In this document: positions 12,832 to 25,523 of the stretch, in pieces
Numbering within the stretch: the stretch's first letter is position 1
How the letters are laid out: every line of letters starts with the position of its first letter
Source of the DNA: Ascaris suum
Lineage: Eukaryota > Nematoda > Chromadorea > Rhabditida > Ascarididae
Direction of reading: 5' to 3'
Length of the DNA stretch: 64,000 nucleotides
Assembly (NCBI GenBank): GCA_013433145.1
Contig: CM024190.1
Span: 2,852,001-2,916,000 of the forward strand
Program-made: the position numbers and the translations under genes
Notes under the pieces: model-generated
The model's input: only the letters and a program-made list of their open reading frames with translations
The model's database searches: none
What the model was told of the DNA's origin: nothing

Positions 12832-12867
12832 CCTCAAAAATCCGGCCTGGCCAAAGAATTTTTGAGG
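12832..12867 (+). repeat. Hairpin: 10-base inverted repeat
   Basis: CCTCAAAAAT at 12832-12841 is matched exactly by ATTTTTGAGG at 12858-12867, with a GC-rich spacer containing GGCCTGGCC. It sits at the left edge of a GC-rich island and may mark the end of a small repeat. Confidence 0.6.
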
Positions 12868-13052
12868 ATTTTGTAGTTTTTTACATCATTGAACTTTTCT
12901 ACTGCCCCATAGTTAGGTGGAATTGAGGTGCAATCCCAGTTCAGTTCAATTCCAGAGGCACGACCTCCAAGTTCTGCGCTTCTTCCCTTCCAAGCGCCTC
13001 CCCGCTCGCATGCGAGAGCAGTGGCCATCGTCTGTAGATACAGGTGACGCAA
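12868..13052 (-). other. GC-rich island, several frames open
   Basis: About 185 bases, clearly GC-richer than the surroundings, include GCATGCGAGCGGGGAGGCGC near 13000. Read leftward from TATCTACAG at 13040, one frame has ATG and 60 codons, and another is open for 29 codons. The donor candidate (GAT then GTAAAA) is weak. The edge hairpin and multi-frame openness suit a dispersed repeat as well as an exon. Confidence 0.3.
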
Positions 13053-15776
13053 GATGAGTTCAGTGAAGCAGTATTAACCTGCTATGACAAGTCATTCACT
13101 CAATGATGATTGTTACTGCACTCATCACGACTCAAAACGATTAACACGGATTAGCAACATTTTTCGTGCTTTACTTATGCAAGAATGACGGCTTCTCTAC
13201 GCAGTGGATGAACGTATGCAATAATGAAATAGCTAAAGTAATCCTAACGTCTAATAAAGAATACAACAGATGTATAGTGCTTTGCTTTATTGCATAAAAA
13301 ATTTGATGCATTTACTGCTTTAAAACTACACAAAATTAAGGGCGCATCTATCATTCGTGAACAATACGCGGGAATAGAGACACAGTAATCATTGGAATGG
13401 TGAGAGCAAATATAGCGTTGCTAATATAAGCCGATATTCGATGCTAATTCATAGCACATATAAGTAGAACAGTTGAAGCTTTTATAAGCCGTAAATTTAA
13501 GAATGAAATGCACAATTGTGGATTTATATAAGAGAGAATAAAACGGAATGTAGAAAAATGAAAATGAAGAAAATGCTAAAAGATGATTGCACTTCGAGTG
13601 ATGCATCGATATTCGCAAATGATGCCGTTGCAAAAAATAAACAATTAACAAGAAGAAAATGTTTCATTTTTGATCTTTTCGTTGCAATGTTCAGCTAACA
13701 ATAGATGTTCATCTGAGTTGTCTCTCTTCAGGTATTGATCTGATTATTGATCACTATATGATTAATATGTGTGGAATAAATTTCTATTTGTAGAATTTGA
13801 TTGACTTCTGAATGGCAGCGAGTGCAAAGTGAATGAAAATCACTCAAAAAAAAACATGCAAGAATGAGACATGCATATTGCAAAAATTGGAATTTCCCGG
13901 AAGCACACAGCGAAAAAACTCATCTCCTGTAGGGTTGATCTCAACGCTAGGTAAAGCACTCTAATAACAAAACAAGGGCGCTGTAGCGCTAAAGCGCTGT
14001 TGTGTTAAAACACTAATGAAATTCTTCAAGGAATTTTTATCAAGCAACATTCTCGACTATCACAAAGTCAGTGAATAGCTGCCCTCATCGTAATCCTTGC
14101 TCATCGTAGAGGTGTATGGTTTGAAGGATCCATTTGCGGCAAGAAGCATTCAAGTATAGGAAAGCAGCGCAACGTAATGCGAGCAGAGCAATGGCTTCAA
14201 CGAGCAACTAAAACGAAATAGTGGAATATACTCACCGTTCCATTGAATTCGCAATCAAAGAAGAAACATCTATATGGAGGCACGGTCAAGGTGAACCACT
14301 ACTCGGATTCGAAAAGCATTATAGGCAAAACAACTAAAGTGAATCGATGAAAACATCAAAGAAGACGGATGGCGTTCCACATTTTTTTTTTTGCTTCTAA
14401 TACGTGCAAGATCTTTTGAAAAAAAGTGGTCTGACCGAAATTCGACGAAAACTTTAGCCGTCTCAGTCAACATTGCTAGAAAAATAATGAGGTGTGCAAC
14501 TCCAGATGCAAAGTGGTTGAGATGAAAATAACTCAAAGATTAGGAATGACCACTGATTCGTAGAGTAGAAATATAGTCGATGATCACTCTTCAGTGAGTT
14601 TTTGAATTTCGCACACAAAGCATCTATACGATCGCCTACAGAACTGCGCTAAAAATTTCATTCCACTTTAAATGATGTGTCATATATTATCGGGAGAAAT
14701 CGCTGACATGAATACAAATGGATCCTTCAAAGCGGAAATCAGAAAAAGAGATCATATGACTATATATGAAATATTTAACATCGTATTTGTAAAGTACCGC
14801 ACCTGACCTTTTTTTTTCAATACTGTTGTTTGACATGATGCTGTCATATAATATAATCATAATGGTCTTTTAGAAATAGCGCAAAAAATAAAATTGCACA
14901 TATCGATGTTGTTTGCAGAGAATTTGCAGCAATATGAATACAAAAAGATCCTTTAAATCCTTTAAAAATAATGCCTTGTCTCAAAAGTACACCCATAATT
15001 CATGCATTCGAACCACTTTCAGTATTACGAAAAGCGCATCAATTACAAATTTCTCGGAAGCTTGAACGCAAATCGGATATGAGTGATGAAATGGGAAAGA
15101 AGAAACCGCAGAATAGCGCAAACGTTTGCACGAGTGAGCAGCAAATTGCGTAGTGACCTAAGCTTGTCCTCAGCACCACTCTCGTGAGACTCCTCGCTCA
15201 GCACAGCTGCCGCAGTGATATTTTCTGCGCAGAGCTATTAATTGAAGCAATCACTGTGTGGCCGAATCTTTCAAACATCACATTTTTCGGTCTCATCTCG
15301 CTATTTAGCCTTAAATCACGAAAATACCATTGATATTTAATACGTCCTGGTGATACTGCATTAAACCTCCTTAATAAACCACTTTATCAACTTCAATAAA
15401 GCAAACTTTTCTAAAAGAATAATAGAAAGTATCGCACGCTCTCGATCTAATGTACCTGTCGCTGCAATATGAATCCAATCTGAATGCTGCCAAATGTGGT
15501 GCTGAACACAATAACTTCGAGGCAGCGATAATGGAAAACGTTCTTTAAAAAGATTTTTTTATTGAAGCGATCGTTGATTTCAACTCAACCCATCACTGAT
15601 TCAAGAATCCGATCACGGATCAACAAGCTGATTTAATGAAAATACCGAACCAATTGAACGCAGCCGTTATAAGTATCGTTCAATATTTTCTGCATCATTT
15701 GAATCTTTTGTGACCCATTAAAATCACTTAGATTATAAAATTCCACAAAAAAAAAACGCACCTATTTTCTCTTCAG
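13053..15776. other. Intronic DNA without clear features
   Basis: AT-rich. Open frames at 13421-13698 and 14270-14536 are AT-driven and lack paired splice sites. A GGTTCGAATGC string on the minus strand at about 15010 resembles a tRNA B box, but no A box or acceptor stem accompanies it. Confidence 0.4.
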
Positions 15777-15887
15777 AAATGGAGAATCGCTTTTTCTGTC
15801 GACGAGCTTATGGCGCTGATTTCGAAAGCGCTTAAAATACTCAAGCTTTCCCAGAATTTTTCCCGAACAAAATGGAAAATTTTTTAA
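15777..15887 (+). CDS. Candidate terminal exon, plus strand
   Basis: An excellent acceptor (CCTATTTTCTCTTCAG) is followed in phase 0 by 36 codons and TAA. The peptide starts KWRIAFSVDELMALISKALK, is amphipathic and basic, and could form a helix. No polyadenylation hexamer follows closely. It would belong to a plus-strand gene lying opposite the large minus-strand intron, and no phase-compatible upstream exon was identified. Family unknown. Confidence 0.33.
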   Translation, partial: KWRIAFSVDELMALISKALKILKLSQNFSRTKWKIF

Positions 15888-17642
15888 GGCTTTTGGTTTG
15901 TTGATGATGAAAATTCCAATTTTCTGAGGGAATGTTGAACTTTATTGGAGAATGCCTGAGTTCATTTCTGCGGGGGAATCCGATGAAATGAATTACTGTT
16001 AGGGATTTCGTTTCCTAGTGCAAATTTCTTCTTGACATAAATATGTTTTTGAAAGTCAATGAAACCCACGCCATAATAATCTCATCATTTCTGTGCCATA
16101 ACTTTCCTAATCTGCTGCGTGCGTCATTTTGACGCATATTTCGACTTTTAAATTTCCATGACTGCGATGTAGACGAAAATGAAAAAAAAAACTCGAAGAA
16201 ATTTACTTTTTCGTATATCGGATGCCTTGTCAAAAATCACGCATTTAGCTGCGCTACTAAGAAGTATCGAAGAAGCGACCACTTTAACCGGTAGTTGTTT
16301 CGTATTGAAAGCTTTCATAAGAGGATATGAAAGACCTCCTTTTGAGGTTTTTTTTTCTTTATTCAAATTTCATGAATTTGTTAGCAATCGTTTTTATTAT
16401 CATTGTTGAAAGTGTTGGTTGATATTGACAGATTGTTGGCAACGCACAGGAGAGAACTAGGAAGATTCAGAGAACTTTCTCGGATTTGATTTGTTTTTTT
16501 TTTTTCTGACTGGCATCATCTCAACGAATTCTTTGTTGAAAGCATCTTGAGCAATGAATTTCAACAAAATTGAATAATCTGCAAAAAAAGTTGGGTTCTT
16601 ATGTCCTTTCCTTGTTCACCTGTTGAAAGGCTAATTTCTAGAGGCTTTTCATAACAATTTCACGAAGACCAGGTAAACTATAAATGCATTAAAAATCACT
16701 AATATTGGATGGGAAGGTGATCTGGGAAAGTTGTGCTTCAACGCTATGATAAAGCTGAAAATGCAGATTTTTGAGAATGCCGAGGGAAGAACTCTTCATG
16801 GAACAAGTCTTTTTTTTGCATTATAAATGCAAGCACCCTACAGTTATTTGACTTTCAGCGAAATCAAACATTCTACTTTAAAAAACAGATTTCTCATTAT
16901 GAAGCGGGTCGAAACTCTATCACGAGCTATGGAGCCATAAGAAAACTTGAAAATTTCGAGAGGGACATTATATTTTTGAAACCGGCACAAAAAAAGCAAA
17001 TCATAGCCTATTTATCATGACAGCTAGCTGTTAATTAGGGCCAAAGTAAGAAGCAAATCACAATACTGCTTAATGTTTTAAAGGAAAGTCGTCGAATTCA
17101 AAACGTGAGACCGCTAGGTGCCATTCGATGGCAGCAACATTGCAAAGCAACAATTTTTACACTCACTCACAGCCGATTAGATACAGTTATATCAAAAAGT
17201 CGTTTTGAATAAACCAGTTTAAAAGACTACAACCGATGACTTTACATGATTTTAGGAATTTACTCACGGTTTATTTCTTTTATTAAAGTTAAGTTCCAGT
17301 TCGGCTCGAACTTAGGAAACATCAGCATTCGATGACGACTAAAGCTGCGGTCCATAGATGGGCTTAAACAGGTAACTCTCCGCTTACAGGATAGGCGCTT
17401 TGCAGCTGAGCAAATGCGAACGTTCTTGCAAGCCATCAGTTTTTCGTTGCTGAAAATTCGCAGTTCCGATTGAGAGGTTTAAGAATTTCGCTAAAAATCA
17501 TCACATCCTAATATTGTAAAAAAAGTTATCAGATGTGGCTACAAGATTCCGGTTCGTTCGCACAGGTAAGCAGCACAACAGGTCTTTATCAAGTCGCATC
17601 AGTAACTACTCATTACACGTCATACGCGCCCTAGTGGCAGTA
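15888..17642. other. Intronic DNA
   Basis: AT-rich with T runs. Overlapping frames at 16015-16409 on both strands have no splice support. Nothing else is recognised. Confidence 0.4.
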
Positions 17643-17876
17643 TTATCGTGCCAAAGTTAGAGGATGTAAAGCTGAGAGCACTAACATAACAATATGCACC
17701 ATCCAGCACTTGCTCTGATGACACAAGACATCCTTGGGAGTGAGGCGACCTCGGCCATCAACCACGAGCGAAGGGTCCCGCCTTCTTTGCAATTCTTGCC
17801 TTGTGAAGTTCAAAAAAGCACACATTCGACGAGGAACATAAAAATACCAAGCGTAATTCCATCAAATGCGGAATAA
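17643..17876. other. GC-richer island open on both strands
   Basis: Both strands carry frames of 60 codons: minus with ELQRRRDPSLVVDGRGRLTP, plus with MHHPALALMTQDILGSEA. A second minus frame is also open. The only nearby acceptor (ACTTCACAAG) is poor. This is either an exon whose strand cannot be decided or a piece of a dispersed repeat. Confidence 0.25.
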
Positions 17877-18931
17877 AATCTCTTTTTTTTCTTCCGCATA
17901 AACATGGTCGCATCAGTAAATAACATTTCACTTCACTGTCTACAAACGTAATGCAGCACTTAAGAATATAAGTATAACCACTTCATCAATATGGAACCTA
18001 TGTTTAGGAATATCCGGTAGTAGTCTCCTTCAAGCCGGACACTCTTTTGCCACTGTCCTCACCTTCTTTCAAAGTACTTCCTTACAACAACCGACTCAGC
18101 TCTTGGTAAACACATAACTCTTTAAAAACACTATCTATAAATGAAAGTCTACAAGCTTTTTCGTCTCTTAATGACACCTGATAAGATTACAATAGTATTC
18201 GTTGCATTTTATCGAAATGCAGCAATGACGAAATTTTGTCAGTGGACTGAACAATGGACATGAAAAGTGTCTACGACGCGAACATGACGCTTATCCGCCC
18301 GCTAATCGCATATTCGATCACACTCTATTGGTATGAACCTTAGGGATTAGGGCAGGCGCTAGGGTATACCGAATCGATTCATTGAGTCGAGTTGACGAAC
18401 ATGCATGTATACGTTGGTTTTGGTGGCACCGCAGTTTTATTGGAAAAAGCTGAAAGGTATGTTTTTTTACCTTGCAGTCGAAAAATTCAGTGATAGGATG
18501 AACGAAAGATATGGTGAAAACTTTCCGCATTTCCGTAGTAAACGGCAATCCGCCAAATAAACGACACATGAGTCAACATCTGAATACGACACATGAAGCT
18601 TTTAGAGTCAACTTCAGGGTCAACATCATAGCCGGCGATTTGCATGTACTTTAGCCGAAAATTCGAATATAACCGAACTTTTCTCTACACTACTAACAAA
18701 TCAAGTGATCAAGGCAGTCGACTGTAATTATTATAGCCATTATTATAGCCCATAAACAGAGCCTTTAGCGTTTCTAATTTTTCAGGACTTTCGAGAAGGA
18801 ACATATTTTCAAAAAAGGACCACTTTTTCAGCACTACTTTCTGGCGAACAATATTCTTCCTGGTTTTTCTGGCATTCGCGAAAATAGCATCCTATTTAGG
18901 AGTATCAAGTCGGTCTTCCATATATTTATCG
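17877..18931. other. Intronic DNA
   Basis: AT-rich. An 83-codon minus frame (18318-18569) is open but lacks splice sites. Nothing else is recognised. Confidence 0.4.
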
Positions 18932-18948
18932 AATAAATAAATAAATAA

Positions 18949-19014
<66 letters not shown>
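18932..19014 (+). repeat. Compound (AAAT)n-(AT)31 microsatellite
   Basis: Five AAAT-type units at 18932-18953 run into 62 bases of uninterrupted AT. Tyr-Ile-repeat frames here are artefacts of the repeat. Confidence 0.95.
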
Positions 19015-19017
<3 letters not shown>

Positions 19018-20773
19018 GTCAACAGCTCACTGTAAATTACATTACTATTTGCAGATGGCTAGTACGGTAATTGAGCGTTTGGATTAACTAGGTTTCTAAA
19101 ATTCGCAAATGAAATGTAAGAAAAAAAAACGATATTTTCAACAAGCTTGAATTAACACTTTTCTAGCAAAAATGCCAAATTGCGCATTTCAAGTATTAAA
19201 GTTTGACATAACTAGAAACGCACTCAATGGTTTAATATGTTCGTCTGTGTAGATGCGCTACCATACATTACACTGCTCTGCATGATAAAATGTTTCCGAA
19301 TATTAGGAATATCACAGAACTTTAATCGTTATATGGCCCTCGCATTTTGCGAAATCCTGCACTGTGATTGGCATCTGATCACCGGTTCGCTTTTTTCTCA
19401 TGCAAAGCAATAGACTTGCTAGCTTAACGCTTGAGCCTTGAGTCATTACTCAAGTGTAGTTGAGGTATGACTTCGCTGATGAATGTTGAGACTGCTGCGC
19501 GAGAGAAATTGCAAGTGCTCGAATATTATGCATATTTAATGACACCTGAGATCGCGAACAGTTGGTCAATACAGCGTAGGCGATTAATTGATTATAGCCA
19601 CATGTTCAGGAACTCCTATCAATAAGGTGTCAGATCGATCTTATATGCTGTAGCATTATCAAGTGACGAAGTTGAGCCACGCAATTTTACTACATGAAAG
19701 AAGTGAGTCGCGTCGTGTTCTGATCCTCAATAAGGTATCATACTATTCTTTTTTTAGATTCAGCTTAAAGTCGCATCAACCCATAACGACGCAAAAAAAT
19801 ACGAAAATCCCTTGACAGATTAGATCGATCTATAATTACGGCAGTACATTCTTACTCAGTGTAATATCGCTTCGTTCATCAGAATACCATGCACCCACAA
19901 ATAAAGATAGCAGTAAGACTCCAAATAATCAAAAACGCTTTCAGTTTGGTTTGCCATCAGTATTTTGCAGTTCGGTAATGAAATGAAACCGCCTCATACA
20001 ATGCACTCTAGGTTGCAAAACACTCTTCTAACGATATCATAACCGTTGCAAATGACTTCTTAAAGCTATCACAAACACATCACAGTATTTTGGTGGAGAA
20101 TTTAAACGCACTATTTTGTACACAATTGCTTTATCTGTTTAAAAAAAGACTCTTGGGTAGAGAGCAAATGTGAAGGAAACACCCAATAAATGATCTTGAA
20201 AACTCGTCTAAGCCTGGCAAAAAAAGCCATCAGAGCTAAAGAATGCTTTATAACAATTGTCGGCAACGTTTCGGATAGTTCAACTGTTCTACTGGTGATA
20301 CGAGAAGCAAGGCATACAGCAAAACAATAAATTTACACATATGAGCACAAGTATCGAATGCATACCTAAAAGGCGCCATTCTCATGAAACACGGGGCAGA
20401 CATCGATGGAATAGTAAATAACTTGAATTTTTATGGATTGCTATCACACAACGAAAAGAATTGTAGTTGCGATAAAAGAGAATGAAAACGAGGATGGAAA
20501 GACGTTCTCGAAATTAATCAACAGAGTGGTATCAGTAAGCAAACCAGGAAAACTGAGCCTGAAGAAATTTGGAGAAAAATCCGTCAAACTCTAATGTAAT
20601 AGGTAGCATAAACGTTTTTGGCTTCTTGCTGGACCAAAAAGAAAGCGAAACCCACCCGTTAAGTTAACAGTGATAGCAATTGCTGGTTTTCTCATTAGAA
20701 GTTGAAGACTGAGATTTTAAAGAGTAAACGATAGAAAACAATAACACAAAAGTGCTGAATAAATGAAACTAAC
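19015..20773. other. Intronic DNA
   Basis: AT-rich, without recognisable exon, repeat or RNA gene. Confidence 0.4.
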
Positions 20774-20901
20774 ATTTCACGTGAAAGTGAGCGAAGATAA
20801 TCAGAGAGGGATTCATTGTTGCTACGACTCTTTCGTATCGATCTCTGCCGCAAGAAAGGGCTCTCCGAGTCAGTAGACACCACATCCAGATGACTCTTCG
20901 A
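20774..20901 (-). CDS. Scaffold-like gene, Ser/Arg-rich exon
   Basis: This minus-strand segment has 42 codons. The acceptor is AAATTTATAG and the donor is AAAT then GTTAGTTTC. It enters in phase 0 and leaves in phase 2, which fits between the 57390-57524 exon (ends phase 0) and the 1769-2782 exon (starts phase 2). The joining codon would be ATG (Met). The peptide includes STDSESPFLRQRSIRKSRSN and then a Ser/Leu-rich stretch. The R-Q-R-S and R-K-S-R-S clusters are typical basophilic-kinase sites and match the composition of the large exon. In-frame stops lie on both sides outside the splice sites. The acceptor is ordinary and the donor slightly off consensus. Confidence 0.5.
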
Positions 20902-23900
20902 CTATAAATTTGCATTTTCTTTCAACAGTGTTCCATAGTATGCTTGTAACCGTGTTGCATAATGAAAATTGTGGACGTTTTTTTTTTCTGCAACAATTCT
21001 TTGGCCGCCTCGTTAAATGGTAGCGTGTAAAATTGTCCATAGAAGAGAGTTAGTCGAAATGACTGTGGAACTTCCTGGTTATTTCCACAACTGTTACTAG
21101 ACAAGGATGTTTTCGACCATTCCTGGCGAAATCCTTCAATAAATATCTAAATAATTCTATCTTATGCGCACAATCGCATAAAATTTTAAGAAACAATCTG
21201 AGAATAATCATAGTCGACAAACGGTCGCCACTTATCACAATTTTCGACGACACAAACGGAGAACACTGCAAATCACAAATTAAAGCAAACCTTTTTCTTT
21301 ATAGAACTTTTCCGTCTGTAAAGGCCAAGATGTAATCGCACTGGCTTCTGCGGCGGTATACATCTGCAAATTCGATGCCGTCTTTAACCACTTCCCTCAT
21401 TCACGTATCAGCTTACGACGACAGCTCACTAGCTTTGGCCATCTGATGGGAAGAAGAGCCGAGCAATGAAACACGATAATATTTTTGCTCACCCGCAACC
21501 AAACAACGATAGAATCTAGCAAGTTCAATTCGCGTAGTGATCATTGATGGCGTCGTTATCATCGTCCATCATGCACGCTTCACAGATGCCAAGAGAGCGT
21601 TTCGAAAAGAAGGATTCATGTTGTTTTTTTTTGTGCAAATTTTACACAAATACAATCTCCAGCAATCAGCTCAAAATGTCACATATGATGACGAAAAATT
21701 CGACGAAGAGTGTTTTTCATTTGTGACCTCAAAGAGTGACAATTCATGCAAACGAAAATGCTATTTAATGATCCTGCAAGATGCACAGAAAACGTCTAGC
21801 CGATATGTTCCCTTTAACCCTTACTTTTCATTCAAAAGTCTATAAATGTCGTCATGCGCGAAGGCTTGATCAATTTTAGACAACGATATTCAACTCTGCG
21901 ATACGTCTACAACAAGGAAAATCTCACTGTGCTTTTTATTTGAAAAGAAATTAGTGCTTCAGTAAAACGTATGAAATAGAAATTAACTCTTACCATAGAT
22001 CAGTATAAATTTCATGATAATACTTTTAAGCTCGCCAATTGGACTCCCTGAGACAGATACTACTAAAGAGACAAACATATGGCAGATGGACTAACCGAAT
22101 TCTCTATGTCATTATATTCTAGAGAAATTGCTTGCCTATGGAAGAGTATAAAACGAAGAATAAGGCTGAGCTTTGAAGTTTTGATTTCAAAGAAAAAATC
22201 TATCATTTGATTGCAAATTACAATAATTATATCTCTTCCTGCTTCCTGACAATTTGACAGTTTCGCACAAATCTGCTGCCTTCCAATATGCCATAAACAT
22301 CTTTTTTTTTCTCCAGGCTTTTTTTTTGTGCAAAGTTGAGTATCTTCTATGAAGCTTCTTTCTATTCAACAGTGATGGAGATAGATAGTAATATGTGGGG
22401 GGAAAGCGTATGATTGAATGCCGCAAAGTTAATGGTGAAAGGGTTTTGAATGAGCATTACGAAAGGACGAGAACAACGTCACGCAATTATGCCCTCTTCG
22501 CAAAACACTTCAACTATGTAAACGACCTCGATAATAATCGGTGAATAACTTCTGAATAGAAAGAGTTGAGGACGTTTTAGAGCGATACAAATTTCTCTTA
22601 TTAGGTGAAAACTTAAAACTTGAGAGGAATAAGGATAGCGATAAAATTGAACGAAAGAAAAGGGGGGAACTATAGCTGTGATCGACAAATAGGCGAAGCA
22701 TGAAAACTTTGAACATAAGCTGAACATTTCGTTGTCCCTTTTCTTGTAAATAATAAAATTGCAAGTTGAAATTGAAGAAATATTAATCAAATGCAGAAAA
22801 ATTGAAAAAAAAAATCTGAGCCGAATGGAGCAAATGGAATTCACATAAACGGTATACTTCGTTCAAGGTTATACAATAAGATTGAAATCATCATTCTCAA
22901 GAATAAAAATTGCTCCACGTAATTCAATTTCAAAAATTTATGTTTGCATAAGAATTGCACTCAATTATTGTGCTATTGATGAAAAGGAAAATAAGCAAGC
23001 AATTATAAGAGACAATGAAACAACACAAATTACACCTCACATCGAATACTCTATTTTGAATCTGTTCGAAGAGTTCGATGATAGCGAATACTTTTTTTTT
23101 TGTATTTAAAAAAATCGCTCTTCGATGGAATTTGACTTTTATCCAACATTTCAGCAAAAAATCATGTATTTTATTGAAGATTATGCCAAATAGGCTAGTT
23201 TCTTTGTAAAATGGATATGGGCTACTTATAGCATCAACACATCAATATGCTTCTCGGCATTAATATCACTGAAATTATCGGAAAGGCGATCGTAACAAAG
23301 TCTAAAGAAACAGAAATAGTATCGGCGATGAAAGAATCGAATATTTCACGTGCAATGAAGTAAAGTTATTAAACGGTGTGAAATTATTAGCCAAAAGCGG
23401 GTTTGAACGCATACTGAGTTTCAGCATACTGGATAAGTCGAACATACTAGTAATCCATAAGTACAGAAAGAGTTCATAGTAACTTTTTCTTTTGCACGGC
23501 GTTAAGCATGAAATATAAGCGAAATCTGTTCCACCCAAATTTCTGAAAAAAAAGAAACATTTTAAAGCTTTGCCTAATATTTTTCCTATCAAGAGATCCA
23601 CCTAGACCAATCAGAAAAAAAAGAATTCGGTTGGGAGTCAGCATTCAGTACGTCGCTCGCCACCTGCCTCAAAGCTTTGAACGAAAAGCCTTGATACATT
23701 CAAAGTAATACTATCAATATGTCTTGAAGATGTAACAGCAAAGCCAAAAAAAATTGAATTATCGATGATTTCAATGCGTCTCACGATATTCTGCAATCAG
23801 TGTGCATCCGGAAAATAAGTTATCAATCTAGTATCTGCAGTTTCCGCTATTATGTTTCATAAATGGTGAATTTCTTTTCTTTTCTTTTTTTTTGCAACAT

Positions 23901-25251
23901 CGGTCGTTGCTTTAAAATATACGGCTAGTGATTTATTTTAGTTTATGCACCAATTGTACGAATCGTTCGAAAAAGAAAAAACACCCTTGTGAATCAACGT
24001 ATTTTAGGTCAAGGATATTTGGGCAACGAAGCGCAACGCCAACATATGTCAGGAATCACTAGATTTATTGAGTGTAAAGCCTAGATTTCCTTCCTATGTG
24101 AGTTGCATTCATGTCATAAGAGTGAAGCGATTTGAATTAAGCTATGAGAACTAGTGAAGCAGCTATATTTTCCTTTCATAGAGATATAAAGGCGATATTT
24201 GTAGGAAAAAACTTACAGAGATTTTTCGAACGTTTCAAAGTAAACTTGAGTATGACGAGAAAAAAAAAGAAGAAAGAAATCACTACGATACATTTTTATT
24301 CCGAAGAGATTTTTTTTTGCATTTCTAATTAATGTTACCGCTCTATTGAAAATTCCCAATCCAAAAAAAAATCATCATTCAATATGAAACGAAAAAAAAA
24401 AATCTTCATTGGACAAAAATTTCAACTCGTTGAGAGAATGATTTGTGAGACTATTAGCTATTAGATGAGTTTTCTCCCACTTTCTTCATTGAAATATGCT
24501 CTCGAATCGTTTCTAATGAGTGCACGCTTTATCTCTATTGAGATTATATATTGAACAGCAACTATCAACATAAGTCAGCAAGAAAGTGTTTCAACAGCGT
24601 TAGAAAAACAACAACTCATCATATTGACTAGAGCAGTTGAAGCATTCAGAGTGATGCACTTTCCTAAACTGTGGAATAGTGCTAAACTTCACTTGACCAA
24701 GAATCCCGATTATATTGAATAGCACCGAGCAGAGCACAAGTGGAACTAATACAGATAACAGTTGCCAATTTCCGGAAGTAAATGCAAAAATGATTCAAGT
24801 AACCATATTAGTGAAAGCTAAGAGCGCCTAGAATAGAATACAAGTTATATGAGCATCCTCTTCCCTTTTCCTCCCATTCGCCCCTTCGAACTAGGTAAAT
24901 ATGAGCGTAAAACACTTGGAAACTTCATAACTCGCAAACAGTTGCATAGGAAAATAAATAAATATAAGCATATTCTAGTGTTTTAGCCTAAGCATTCATC
25001 CACCTAGAGCGATTTGCATTCAAAATTAAAAAGAACGAGACCTTCTAGGTATTTTTTATTTATAGGACTTTCGTCGAAAGGATAGCAACTTCAGACGTTT
25101 CTCCAGCTGGTCATCCTCCATTCCTTAACTTTAGGCCACTTTTCACTATATCTGCAAACCTAAGGAGTTGCGCTGAATATGCGTTCCTTAAATGATAAGC
25201 AGCCTATATCTAGTTTTAATATTCTGAAATGTATTTATTGTATAGTTTCAG
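20902..25251. other. Intronic DNA with minor open frames
   Basis: Mostly AT-rich. Two overlapping short minus frames at 21280-21400 look protein-like. One starts with ATG right after AATTTGCAG at 21363. The other (21299-21400) contains VVKDGIEFADVYRRRSQC and ends at TAA. Plus frame 21537-21845 contains an acidic stretch (YDDEKFDEECFSFV) after a CTCCAG at about 21660. None has paired sites, so none is annotated separately. Confidence 0.3.
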
Positions 25252-25523
25252 ATAAAGGTTGATTTACATCAGTCTCCGTCATCTTTATGCCGAGCCGTCC
25301 TTCGTCCGCGTCTTTTCCCCGTGGTCTTTACGCTGGAAATACCTCTCATGCGATATGTGACCACCTCACTTTCCACCCAAACCATGAAATCGAACGTGGA
25401 AAGTGTTCATTTACGTATGTCTGCAAAAGTTATTGTTCAATGGTTTTACCTGCACCAATACACGCATAATCACCAATCAGCCGCGGCAAATATGGCACTT
25501 CAATTTGATGCGTTAATTTCCAG
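25252..25523 (+). CDS. Candidate plus-strand exon, 90 codons
   Basis: A good acceptor (GTATAGTTTCAG) opens a frame of 90 codons that starts IKVDLHQSPSSLCRAVLRPR and ends at a possible donor (CCAG then GTACCG), phase 0 to phase 2. The segment is GC-richer than its surroundings. Caution: another frame is open for 60 codons, and the TTTCCAG at 25523 could itself be an acceptor, since the following 20 codons in phase 1 (TVVYELLRLKRNYT) are also open. Family unknown. Confidence 0.33.

Noticed and set aside
15000..15060. tRNA-like B box (GGTTCGAATGC, minus strand)
   Set aside because: The last bases deviate from the consensus, and no A box, anticodon arm or acceptor stem is visible. A GTTCGAATC string at about 30795 was rejected for the same reason.
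17643..17876. Gene call on either strand
   Set aside because: Both strands are open and no usable acceptor-donor pair exists, so it is reported only as an island.
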